From Candidatus Methanoperedens sp. (GTDB lineage: Archaea > Halobacteriota > Methanosarcinia > Methanosarcinales > Methanoperedenaceae): a stretch of 45,242 nucleotides of DNA. Made by a program: the position numbers and the translations under genes. This document shows positions 25,302-31,693 of this stretch, piece after piece. How positions within the stretch are numbered: the first letter of the stretch is position 1; every line of letters starts with the position of its first letter. The stretch spans positions 1 through 45,242 of the forward strand of contig JAHFDG010000030.1 in NCBI GenBank assembly GCA_023249105.1, in the 5' to 3' direction. Below the pieces are notes generated by a model. The model was not told the DNA's origin. It searched no databases and worked only from the letters and a program-made list of their open reading frames with translations.

Positions 25302-26003
25302 TTAATTGTCAATCACAAAGCAATTAGAAGAGTGCTGATCCATCCATTCAGTGCTTAGCAATAATGTATGCACTAAACCTCCAACTGCCATGACTGCCGG
25401 CTCATCTCTTTTGAACTCTCTTAGTCTGCTCTTCAAAATCTCTAACCCTGAAAATTTAAAACGCTTTACTTCAATGTCTTTTGATATCAACGACTGCATC
25501 GAGCGCGCATAATCATCAAAACATGTCGATTCGTACAGATCAACAGTCGGGCTAATTGCCAATTCTTTACCCTTATATCTCTCGTTAAATCTAGCTATGG
25601 TGGTTATAAATCTGTCTGGGTCTCCCCACCACGAAGCCAGCAACGTAGGTTGTAATCCATAGCCATACTTCTCTCGCATAGATATTGTATGATTTAGCAG
25701 GGTTGGGATATTCTTACTCTCAGCTTCGGCTAATAATCGGAATATAGGCTCTTCTATCGGTTGTGCATCTTTAATGACTGCAACAATTGCTAAATATCCC
25801 GGCCTTCCTTCGTCTTTTTCCGAAACCGCGGTTGGCCAGCCGATACAGCCATAAATATCGTAATATTGTTCATTGTTTTCAATATTTTCATAATAAAATG
25901 GGCGCTCAATCATTGGTTTTTTAGTGATTATAGCGGCATCTAAACGCGCTTGCCGGAGCTCGTAGGCATAGGGATGAGTTATTTTCTTAATTATAGATTC
26001 CAT
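25302..26003 (-). CDS. Phage protein of unknown function downstream of TerL (233 aa)
   Basis: A 233-residue protein, GAGGACTAGCG before the ATG, two bases after the TerL stop. It contains YDIYGCIGWPTAV, SWWGDPDRFITTIARFN and a C-terminal EPAVMAVGGLVHTLLLSTEW. It has no membrane segment or recognised catalytic motif. A protein of this type downstream of TerL has a plausible role in packaging or in early assembly, but I do not recognise the family. Confidence 0.65.
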   Translation of the reverse strand: MESIIKKITHPYAYELRQARLDAAIITKKPMIERPFYYENIENNEQYYDIYGCIGWPTAVSEKDEGRPGYLAIVAVIKDAQPIEEPIFRLLAEAESKNIPTLLNHTISMREKYGYGLQPTLLASWWGDPDRFITTIARFNERYKGKELAISPTVDLYESTCFDDYARSMQSLISKDIEVKRFKFSGLEILKSRLREFKRDEPAVMAVGGLVHTLLLSTEWMDQHSSNCFVIDN

Positions 26004-26005
26004 CG

Positions 26006-28303
26006 CTAGTCCTCAAATACACTATCGCTAAAAAAGCTCTCGCCGATCAGGTCGGTTATTGCCCAGACTAGCGCATCTAAACGGTTTGGCGATTTGTCGC
26101 CCGGTAACCACAAGCAGAGCTCATCTTCCAAGGCCGGAAAATTTCCGACATGATGGACAAGATTCTTCTCATACTTTGCGCTTACCGGCTCGGCGCGCAC
26201 ATTTTTACCGCGCGCGGCGTGAACGAGTTTAACGGGAACATCTTTATCAACTTGTTTAATTGTAATGGCCACCATCTCCCCGCCTTGATTCTTCTCGGCC
26301 ACAATCAGATTTGCCTTGTGCCGGTGATAGGCATCAACGGCAGCCTGGGCCCATGCCAAAGGTGATCCATTCAATGTGCAATCTTCCAGAATAAAACCCT
26401 GATCGGCCAGGGTGCCGGCCACGATGATACCGGCAGCGTCCCCGCCACCATCGGCAGAGGTTGTCGGGTCGATGGCCACAACGATCTTTGATAGTTCAGG
26501 TGATTGTATAACCCTGTTCTTTTCGATGTTCTCCCGTGTCCACAACGCGCCCGGTGCTTGATCTATGTCCTCAGCAAGAATTTCCATCCGGTAAGCCAGG
26601 CTGCTCATGTCAGAAGTAATTTCTGCCAGCGCGTCTTGGCTTATGTACGGATTGTCCATACTGGAAAAATGGAATGTGGCCCAGCGTCCGGGGTTTGATT
26701 TTCCCAGTAGCGCCGCTTTTTTAAACAGTTTTGCGGCGTGCTGAGGGTCGTTGGCTTTTGAAACACTGCGGGAGTGCAAAGAGGGCGGCGTATAAATAAA
26801 AACTGCGTCTCCGTCGTTGTCGAGCAGCATTGGCGCACCGACAACCGCCCAAGCATCTTCATTGATGAGTTGGTACTCGTCAAAAATGAGCAAGCTGCAA
26901 TAATCACCACGTAGCGTATCAGCATTCCAGCAAGTTTTTGCTCTCAATCTTTGCTCTGTGCCTTTTAACTCAATAATATGTTCAGTCTCATTTTTGTAAA
27001 AAATCTTGTTTCGGGTCAGCTCATCGGTTGCGTTTGTAACCGATGTCCAAAATCTGCCAATTTGCTCTGAAGTTGGAGCTGCATACAAGACTCTGCGACC
27101 TTTTAGAAATTCCTGTATGGCAAAAATAGCAATTCCCACGGTGTTATGTGTCGCAATGAAATTATCCGTAAGGTAAAGTCCAGCCGGATCAGATATCTTT
27201 ATACACTGCGCGGCTTCTTCTCTAACTTTCTCAACTTTATGTATGTACCTTTTGACCGGCCAAGCTCTCCGTTTCGCTTTTTGTTTTTTGGCTGGGAGGG
27301 TAAATAAACATGAGGCATCCGGGAATAATATGCTTTGTCGGTAAACATCTCTCGCTATAACTTTAACCCCTTTGTATTTATAAGAATTTTTCTTCACATG
27401 AAGAGTGCATAATCCACCCATGGATTGTATTACCTCTGCAACATCTTTCGCAAGTCTTTCTGACGTTTGTTCTAGCCTCGGCTGGCCATATTGATCTACA
27501 GACCCATCTGTGTCTAATATCCCCTGTATAATTCCCATCCTTACCTCTATAGAGTTATATTTATATACATCGGGAATATATTTTTCGTAACTGTACTTAC
27601 CCCATAAATTAAGCTTTTTTAGTGCTCTAATGATTGGATTCTCGTAGACACCCATACCAACACTTAAAACATAATCATGTTTGTCGCCATCTCGCCGCAT
27701 AGTCATTCCTTGCGGCAATCTTTTACTCACTTGCTCACGGATATATGGATCATATGCAGACACCATCACTGATTCATGCAACATGCTGCCATCTCCAATC
27801 AAAACCCCAAGCAAATATGGATCTATTGGCACATCTTGAGACATAAACCGCACGGGGCTTGTGGATGGAATGGTTGGCCTCCTTTTAGTGCCATGACCCA
27901 CTTGTGTAATGGTCTTCATTTTTGATAATTGTTCAGTCGTAACAACCCTGGTTCTCTCCTTCCAAACACTATCTGTTCGCCTTTCTTTTATCTCCCAAAG
28001 ATGGTCGAATGTGCTTTCAGCGTATTCACCGCCCCCAAACGATACACGATAAATATCCTGTATCCCTTGCGGATAGACTCCTTCAACTCTTGCCACGCCA
28101 CCAGCCGGTGTTAGGACTTTATCTCCGATTTTGATATCCGCCATAATTTTATACCCCGTAGGAGTATATATTTTGGCCGTTAGCGGCTGTGCTTTTCCCG
28201 AGCGTCTCCCCGCCCTAATCACCTTTCTTTTTGCGGTCGACTGCATAAAATCCAGTTGTTTTGCGTGCGGCTTCGGAAGTTTTACTGTGTATTTTTTAGT
28301 CAT
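26006..28303 (-). CDS. terL: Terminase large subunit (TerL) interrupted by an intein
   Basis: 765 codons; the spliced product would be 415 residues. ATG 28303 overlaps the TerS stop by eight bases; a longer frame to 28372 overlaps TerS more and lacks support. The ATPase Walker A motif is split: GRRSGK (residues 32-37) ends at the intein, and T388 resumes it. Walker B is LLIFDEY (471-477). The C-terminal nuclease has Asp612 in VVAIDPTT, Glu670 in AEKNQGG and Asp743 in PNRLDAL, the usual acidic metal-binding trio. The enzyme translocates and cuts phage DNA at the portal. Without protein splicing the ATPase site would be broken, so intein activity is essential to the phage. Confidence 0.95.
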   Translation of the reverse strand: MTKKYTVKLPKPHAKQLDFMQSTAKRKVIRAGRRSGKAQPLTAKIYTPTGYKIMADIKIGDKVLTPAGGVARVEGVYPQGIQDIYRVSFGGGEYAESTFDHLWEIKERRTDSVWKERTRVVTTEQLSKMKTITQVGHGTKRRPTIPSTSPVRFMSQDVPIDPYLLGVLIGDGSMLHESVMVSAYDPYIREQVSKRLPQGMTMRRDGDKHDYVLSVGMGVYENPIIRALKKLNLWGKYSYEKYIPDVYKYNSIEVRMGIIQGILDTDGSVDQYGQPRLEQTSERLAKDVAEVIQSMGGLCTLHVKKNSYKYKGVKVIARDVYRQSILFPDASCLFTLPAKKQKAKRRAWPVKRYIHKVEKVREEAAQCIKISDPAGLYLTDNFIATHNTVGIAIFAIQEFLKGRRVLYAAPTSEQIGRFWTSVTNATDELTRNKIFYKNETEHIIELKGTEQRLRAKTCWNADTLRGDYCSLLIFDEYQLINEDAWAVVGAPMLLDNDGDAVFIYTPPSLHSRSVSKANDPQHAAKLFKKAALLGKSNPGRWATFHFSSMDNPYISQDALAEITSDMSSLAYRMEILAEDIDQAPGALWTRENIEKNRVIQSPELSKIVVAIDPTTSADGGGDAAGIIVAGTLADQGFILEDCTLNGSPLAWAQAAVDAYHRHKANLIVAEKNQGGEMVAITIKQVDKDVPVKLVHAARGKNVRAEPVSAKYEKNLVHHVGNFPALEDELCLWLPGDKSPNRLDALVWAITDLIGESFFSDSVFED
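27143..28192 (-). other. Class 3 intein with LAGLIDADG homing endonuclease in TerL
   Basis: 350 codons inserted between K37 and T388 of TerL. The first residue is Ala, so the standard N-terminal nucleophile is missing; class 3 marks are present: Trp103 in block B (TFDHLW), Cys367 in block F (QCIKISD), and Thr385 in the C-terminal ATHN before the +1 Thr. The endonuclease motifs are LLGVLIGDGS (164-173) and MGIIQGILDTDGS (256-268). Inteins in phage terminases at the Walker A site are known; residue positions here use the 765-residue numbering. Confidence 0.93.
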
Positions 28304-28793
28304 TAAAAATATGCGTCTTCCCTTCGCTCTCGTAAATAATTTTAATTTCCACTGGCCCCCCATCCTTCCCAACTACCTGCTGATTGTCAGCATAATGTGC
28401 ATGATTCTTTAACCAGAAGATTGGTCCGGTAGCGTTCTTCCCCGCCAATAAATATTCCTCAACATTCATTTCCACTTTTAACTTCGCCTTTTTTATTATG
28501 TCTAAAAACCCTTTTCTGGTATCATAATTAATAAGCGATTGCCGGGAATTAAAACCAAGGAATGAAGCCAGTCCTGCGATGGTGTATGGTTGATTTTGAT
28601 AGCGACTATTGGTTGTTGTGACATTCCCTTCTTTGTCAGTAATTTCAACAACTTTATCAATCCAACAGGATTCAAAATACTCTTTTATTTTAGTTTCTAA
28701 CTCCTGCGGTGTTTTAAATATAGGAGGTCTTCCGCCGACATTTAACGGTTTGTCGACCATGTCAACTTTTTTTTTGTTCTTTTTTTTCAGCAT
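28296..28793 (-). CDS. terS: Terminase small subunit (TerS)
   Basis: A 165-residue product with a very Lys-rich N-terminus (MLKKKNKKKVD), then VGGRPPIFKTPQELETKIKE, TIAGLASFLGFNSRQSLINY and AGKNATGPIFWLKNHAH, phrases that recur in small terminase subunits that bind phage DNA through a helix-turn-helix. Start ATG 28793 has AGGAG eleven bases upstream; longer starts overlap the RNA-rich region and lack a site. It marks DNA for packaging and feeds TerL, whose gene it overlaps. Confidence 0.88.
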   Translation of the reverse strand: MLKKKNKKKVDMVDKPLNVGGRPPIFKTPQELETKIKEYFESCWIDKVVEITDKEGNVTTTNSRYQNQPYTIAGLASFLGFNSRQSLINYDTRKGFLDIIKKAKLKVEMNVEEYLLAGKNATGPIFWLKNHAHYADNQQVVGKDGGPVEIKIIYESEGKTHIFND

Positions 28794-28885
28794 CCTTTTT
28801 TTTGCTCCTGATCTAACCCATATCGACACATTTTTCCGCAATCGACTTGTCCGTTATTAAGTAGATGTAATAATTAAGTTTTATC

Positions 28886-29089
28886 TCAGGGCATATCGTC
28901 GAGACTACCATGTAGCTCCTCGCTGTCTGTCCCAGCGTGCCATCCGTCCTCCATGTTGCCGACGACCTGTTACTTCCCGGGTCAACTGATGTTTCCCCGG
29001 GCTCTAGGTTCCCGTTTTTTCCGTTACCCGGCGGCTTACTCTACCTGCGCCGGCGATCGGGGTGCCGGGTATATCAGCACCCACCCTGA
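28886..29089 (-). ncRNA. Candidate structured RNA ahead of terminase genes
   Basis: This 204-base, GC-rich stretch in the gap 28794-29096 contains no gene but many perfect complementary segments. Outer stem TCAGGG/CCCTGA closes it (29084-29089 with 28886-28891). Inside are GGGTGC/GCACCC (29077-29082 with 29059-29064), CCGGCG/CGCCGG (29047-29052 with 29028-29033), CCCGGG/CCCGGG (28996-29001 with 28976-28981) and TCGTCG/CGACGA (28960-28965 with 28896-28901); the last encloses CGCTG/CAGCG and CTAC/GTAG hairpins. An extending G-U pair fits the minus strand. I do not know an RNA family that matches. Confidence 0.6.
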
Positions 29090-29096
29090 TTTATCC

Positions 29097-29312
29097 TTAT
29101 GTATATATAGTGGACAATGCCTTAATAGTTATCCCTGATGCTGGGCAACCTCCGTGCTCTAAAAGAAAATTTGATAAATTATCTCCATAACATGTCCACT
29201 TGTCTGACCCTTTATTTTTACAGAGTTTAACCTGTTTTGCAACGCCATCAGGGAGACAACACTTCTCACACACCAACAAAAAATTTTCTATTTCCGAAAT
29301 TAATATCTCCAT
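29097..29312 (-). CDS. Small Cys-rich protein, first gene of late operon
   Basis: A 71-residue protein starting at ATG 29312 behind AGGAGCCATA; longer frames start further up without a site. Contains VCEKCCLP, then VKLCKNKGSDKWTCYGDN and HGGCPASG, six Cys residues in total that may bind zinc. It lies 205 bases upstream of the RNA-rich region and is the first gene after the leftward promoter candidate. Unknown function. Confidence 0.65.
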   Translation of the reverse strand: MEILISEIENFLLVCEKCCLPDGVAKQVKLCKNKGSDKWTCYGDNLSNFLLEHGGCPASGITIKALSTIYT

Positions 29313-29355
29313 TATGGCTCCTCGCTGATTAACTACCCTTATACTCTTTTTTTTT

Positions 29356-29384
29356 ACTTTATCAAGCATTTTTTTGTTTATCAA
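29356..29384 (-). promoter_or_regulatory. Leftward sigma70-like promoter for late operon
   Basis: Minus strand: TTGATA at 29379-29384, 17-base spacer, TAAAGT at 29356-29361. It lies 44 bases upstream of the first late gene. The -35 element overlaps a TTATCAACA box. Confidence 0.4.
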
Positions 29385-29578
29385 CAACCTGCCAGAAGCG
29401 TGTAGCGCGTAAGTTATTGTTTTTTAAAGCAATTCAACGCTACCTGTTGATAACATTGTTGATAACAGGTGTTGCTGGGTATCTTCAACGGTTCACTGGG
29501 TTTCCTCACAAACGGGCATTTTTAAGCTCCTGATTGGCCTAAGGTGTTGATTTACAAACATTATTCCAGTTATCAACA
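29378..29578. other. Cluster of four TTATCAACA boxes (DnaA boxes or operators)
   Basis: The 9-mer TTATCAACA occurs at 29378-29386 and 29570-29578 (plus strand) and 29445-29453 and 29457-29465 (minus strand). It differs from the DnaA consensus TTATCCACA at one position. The two central copies lie in ACCTGTT...AACAGGT. An AT-rich stretch follows at 29630-29660. This non-coding region 29313-29781 also holds both divergent promoters. It could be a replication origin or an operator cluster. Confidence 0.55.
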
Positions 29579-29699
29579 GTTTTTACAGGTGGTTATTTTC
29601 ACCAATTGGCACGGTTCGGGATTTTGCCAAAAACTTTTATATATTTTTATTACCTTTTAAAAACAGATACTTACGGTGTTTTGTTGTTATTTGCAAGGT

Positions 29700-29728
29700 T
29701 TGGCATGTCTATTGCTCTTATATAAAAT
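29700..29728 (+). promoter_or_regulatory. Rightward sigma70-like promoter
   Basis: TTGGCA at 29700-29705, 17-base spacer, TAAAAT at 29723-29728, 53 bases before the ATG at 29782. Both hexamers differ from consensus at one position. Confidence 0.6.
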
Positions 29729-29781
29729 CAGATTTAAACATAAAAAGATGCGCTATCGGCACGACGGGCGAAGGAGAAATA

Positions 29782-30336
29782 ATGAAAAATCTGACATTAA
29801 AAGCATTACTGGCAGGGGATTACAAAATTGAGCACGCCGAAAATTGCAGTTGTACGTTTGATTGGCAAATAAACGGCGATAGTATTGAGGATAATTGCGA
29901 CGGCAACGAGTGTTGGGAGGGGAAAATACTGTATGTTGGCGGCGAGATGATAGCCGAGAATATAAGGTACAATGGCAGAAATATGCTTACAGACAAGATA
30001 TCTGAAAACGATATCCCGGATGAAATATGGGATGAGATGAGAATGAGCGATATGGTTGAGCAGGGCGAGTCGCCCAATAATGATACACACGAGGCTAATC
30101 GCCGGGATACCCTCATCGATTGGCTTGAGGAGCTTACTGCTGAGGGATACAGATTAATGCGCGATAATGAGCGTGGATTTGTAAACGAATTTACTGTTAT
30201 TTTAGTTTCTCCTGGCAGTGAAAAAGAGGAGATCGGAGATACCTGGGAGGATCTCGGAATTGAAGAATGGGCGGATGAATATCTTTATTGCGGTGATGCG
30301 GCAACACAAGATTACAGCTCTTATAGGGTAATTTAA
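29782..30336 (+). CDS. Acidic protein of unknown function (184 aa)
   Basis: A 184-residue, strongly acidic protein with GAAGGAGAAATA before the ATG. It has a CSCTFDWQINGDSIEDNCDGNEC-type Cys-rich N-terminal region (residues 23-44), a helical centre (NRRDTLIDWLEELTAEGYRLM) and a Tyr-rich end. Acidic small proteins in phages are often DNA mimics or inhibitors of host enzymes; that is only a possibility. No family recognised. Confidence 0.7.
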   Translation: MKNLTLKALLAGDYKIEHAENCSCTFDWQINGDSIEDNCDGNECWEGKILYVGGEMIAENIRYNGRNMLTDKISENDIPDEIWDEMRMSDMVEQGESPNNDTHEANRRDTLIDWLEELTAEGYRLMRDNERGFVNEFTVILVSPGSEKEEIGDTWEDLGIEEWADEYLYCGDAATQDYSSYRVI

Positions 30337-30348
30337 TATTTAATCATG

Positions 30349-30367
30349 CCCGGCACCTGAAGCCGGG
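30349..30367 (+). other. Intergenic hairpin
   Basis: CCCGGC/GCCGGG with a seven-base loop, 13 bases after the 184-residue gene. No T-run; likely a mild attenuator or RNA end. Confidence 0.5.
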
Positions 30368-30386
30368 AGAAGCAGAAGAGATTCTG

Positions 30387-30590
30387 ATGCGTGATATGCC
30401 GCAAGGGAGTATCGGCAGAATTATAAGTGATCCATATCACAACACAATTGTGAGGAGAACTTACTCGGAAACTCTTGTGGTAGAAAATCTGTCGGATCCG
30501 GGAAATAACTGTTGTTGGACATCGCTGGATGTACTTGGTTTGCGCGTGTCGCTTACGCCCAACGCAAAAATCATCATTGATATGGGCTAA
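30387..30590 (+). CDS. Small hypothetical protein (67 aa)
   Basis: A 67-residue protein, MRDMPQGSIGRIISDPYHNT at its start, beta-rich, with an AGAAGAG ribosome site. It lies between two genes with good ribosome sites and continues the same transcript. A reverse-strand frame over the same bases is not supported by a ribosome site. Confidence 0.55.
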   Translation: MRDMPQGSIGRIISDPYHNTIVRRTYSETLVVENLSDPGNNCCWTSLDVLGLRVSLTPNAKIIIDMG

Positions 30591-30604
30591 GAAGGAGAGA
30601 GAAA

Positions 30605-30805
30605 ATGTTAGAAAATAAATGGACTCTAAAGATAAAGCAACTACAAGAACGCATAGACTACCTGGAGTCGTGCCTCCGGGCTGCTGGTGACAATGTGCAA
30701 GAGAATCAGCGGCTGCTAAAGCTGGCATGGGAGCAGATAGACCGGATGAAAGAGGAACTGCCGGAGGAGAACATTAACCTTATGTTTTTTGAGTTAGCGG
30801 GTTAA
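30605..30805 (+). CDS. Small coiled-coil protein (66 aa)
   Basis: A 66-residue protein with GAAGGAGAGAGAAA upstream. Residues 5-55 are a regular heptad helix (KIKQLQERIDYLESCLRAAG, then QENQRLLKLAWEQIDRMKEE), fit for dimer formation. Followed by a terminator at 30858-30897. Unknown role. Confidence 0.7.
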   Translation: MLENKWTLKIKQLQERIDYLESCLRAAGDNVQENQRLLKLAWEQIDRMKEELPEENINLMFFELAG

Positions 30806-30857
30806 TTGCAATTGCCTGCCTTCCCCTGGAGACCTAAAATCGCCTACAATCAATTTT

Positions 30858-30897
30858 GAGGCTGGGAGGGTTGGTTTGCCTTGCCCGGCCTCTTTTT
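30858..30897 (+). terminator. Rho-independent terminator, plus strand
   Basis: Stem of nine pairs (GAGGCTGGG with CCCGGCCTC, one G-T) followed by TTTTT. It ends the short rightward operon. The stretch 30898-31007, up to the end of the convergent leftward operon, holds a GTTCAG/CTGAAC hairpin but no gene. Confidence 0.85.
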
Positions 30898-31007
30898 CGT
30901 CCCCTGCGAAGCTACACAGCGTTTTTACCCGGTTCAGTGACCACACCTGAACTTATATCGTGTTTATTATTGCTATTGCATATTCCCTCCGATTTAACTC
31001 GATAGTC

Positions 31008-31265
31008 TCAAAACGGAACATCTTGCGATTCGATTCCGACCGCGGCGGCAATCTCTCGCAAAACGTTGATAACATTATCTTTATTACCTAACGTAACTTT
31101 TACTGGCCACGATTTTTCCTGAAACTCTCCCTTCCCCTTCTGATACATCGCCCACACGGCGTAGTTTTTGTCGCCCACCACGTTCTGGGCTGATAATGAT
31201 ATAACTCCCTTATATTCCTCAACTTTTATACCTGTCTTTTCGCCTGTTTTAATAATTTTGTCCAT
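31008..31265 (-). CDS. Small protein with SSB-like acidic tip (copy 2)
   Basis: An 85-residue product starting at ATG 31265 behind AAAGGAGATTAAAA; longer frames are less good. Beta-rich first 60 residues (EEYKGVISLSAQNV, SWPVKVTLGNKDN), then a helix (VINVLREIAAAVG) and the terminal SQDVPF. The D-V-P-F end resembles the tip of bacterial SSB (DDDIPF), which docks partner proteins. The layout of sheet plus C-terminal helix recalls PC4-like ssDNA-binding folds. It is related to the 92-residue product at 33690-33968. ssDNA binding is inferred. Confidence 0.65.
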   Translation of the reverse strand: MDKIIKTGEKTGIKVEEYKGVISLSAQNVVGDKNYAVWAMYQKGKGEFQEKSWPVKVTLGNKDNVINVLREIAAAVGIESQDVPF

Positions 31266-31476
31266 TTTTAATCTCCTTTGATTGTCTCTTTGTCTCAATT
31301 GCTTCGCAGTTTAATTTATCTGAAGTGAAATATCTGATCATCGATTCTTTTTTAACGCCGTACTTTTTGGCCATCACGGGTAAGCATTTCAGAATTGCCT
31401 TGTAATTAGTCTCAGCTTCCGTTTCCATTTTGGAAATCTCGCCTTGGTAATTGAAAACAACCTTGAATTTATTCAT
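31249..31476 (-). CDS. Small hypothetical protein (75 aa)
   Basis: A 75-residue protein starting at ATG 31476 behind AAGGAGGTCGACGAA. Beta-helix-beta pattern: NKFKVVFNYQGEISKMETEA, then a helix with KAILKCLPVMAKKYG. It overlaps the next gene by 17 bases and the upstream one by eight. Unknown; resembles neighbouring 74-residue protein in size and may be a distant relative. Confidence 0.6.
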   Translation of the reverse strand: MNKFKVVFNYQGEISKMETEAETNYKAILKCLPVMAKKYGVKKESMIRYFTSDKLNCEAIETKRQSKEIKNGQNY

Positions 31477-31693
31477 TTTCGTCGACCTCCTTAAATTCTG
31501 TTTCAATCAGGATATCAAAATTGTCCGGGAACTCCTTCATCCATGACAATACAGTTACCGGCAAAACCCCTTGTTTTTTAGCAATCCGTCTGGCTATTAC
31601 CATCCGGGCCTGCTTTTCTGTATAGGCCTGTACATATTCAATATATAGATTTTTTCTGAATTGAACCATAACCTTATACAGGTTTTTAATCAT
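31469..31693 (-). CDS. Small hypothetical protein (74 aa)
   Basis: A 74-residue protein: beta strand MIKNLYKVMVQFRKNLYIEY, helix with TEKQARMVIARRIAKKQG, then an acidic C-terminus. Its ATG is inside the last codons of the primase-helicase gene and follows GGGTG. Likely a small replication accessory factor by location only. Confidence 0.6.
   Translation of the reverse strand: MIKNLYKVMVQFRKNLYIEYVQAYTEKQARMVIARRIAKKQGVLPVTVLSWMKEFPDNFDILIETEFKEVDENE

Noticed and set aside
28907-28975. 22-codon frame MEDGWHAGTDSEELHGSLDD inside the RNA candidate
   Set aside because: Very short, no good ribosome site; the region is better explained by RNA structure.
30333-30728. Reverse-strand frame of 131 codons over the small rightward genes
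   Set aside because: No ribosome site; it is the shadow of two rightward genes with good ribosome sites.
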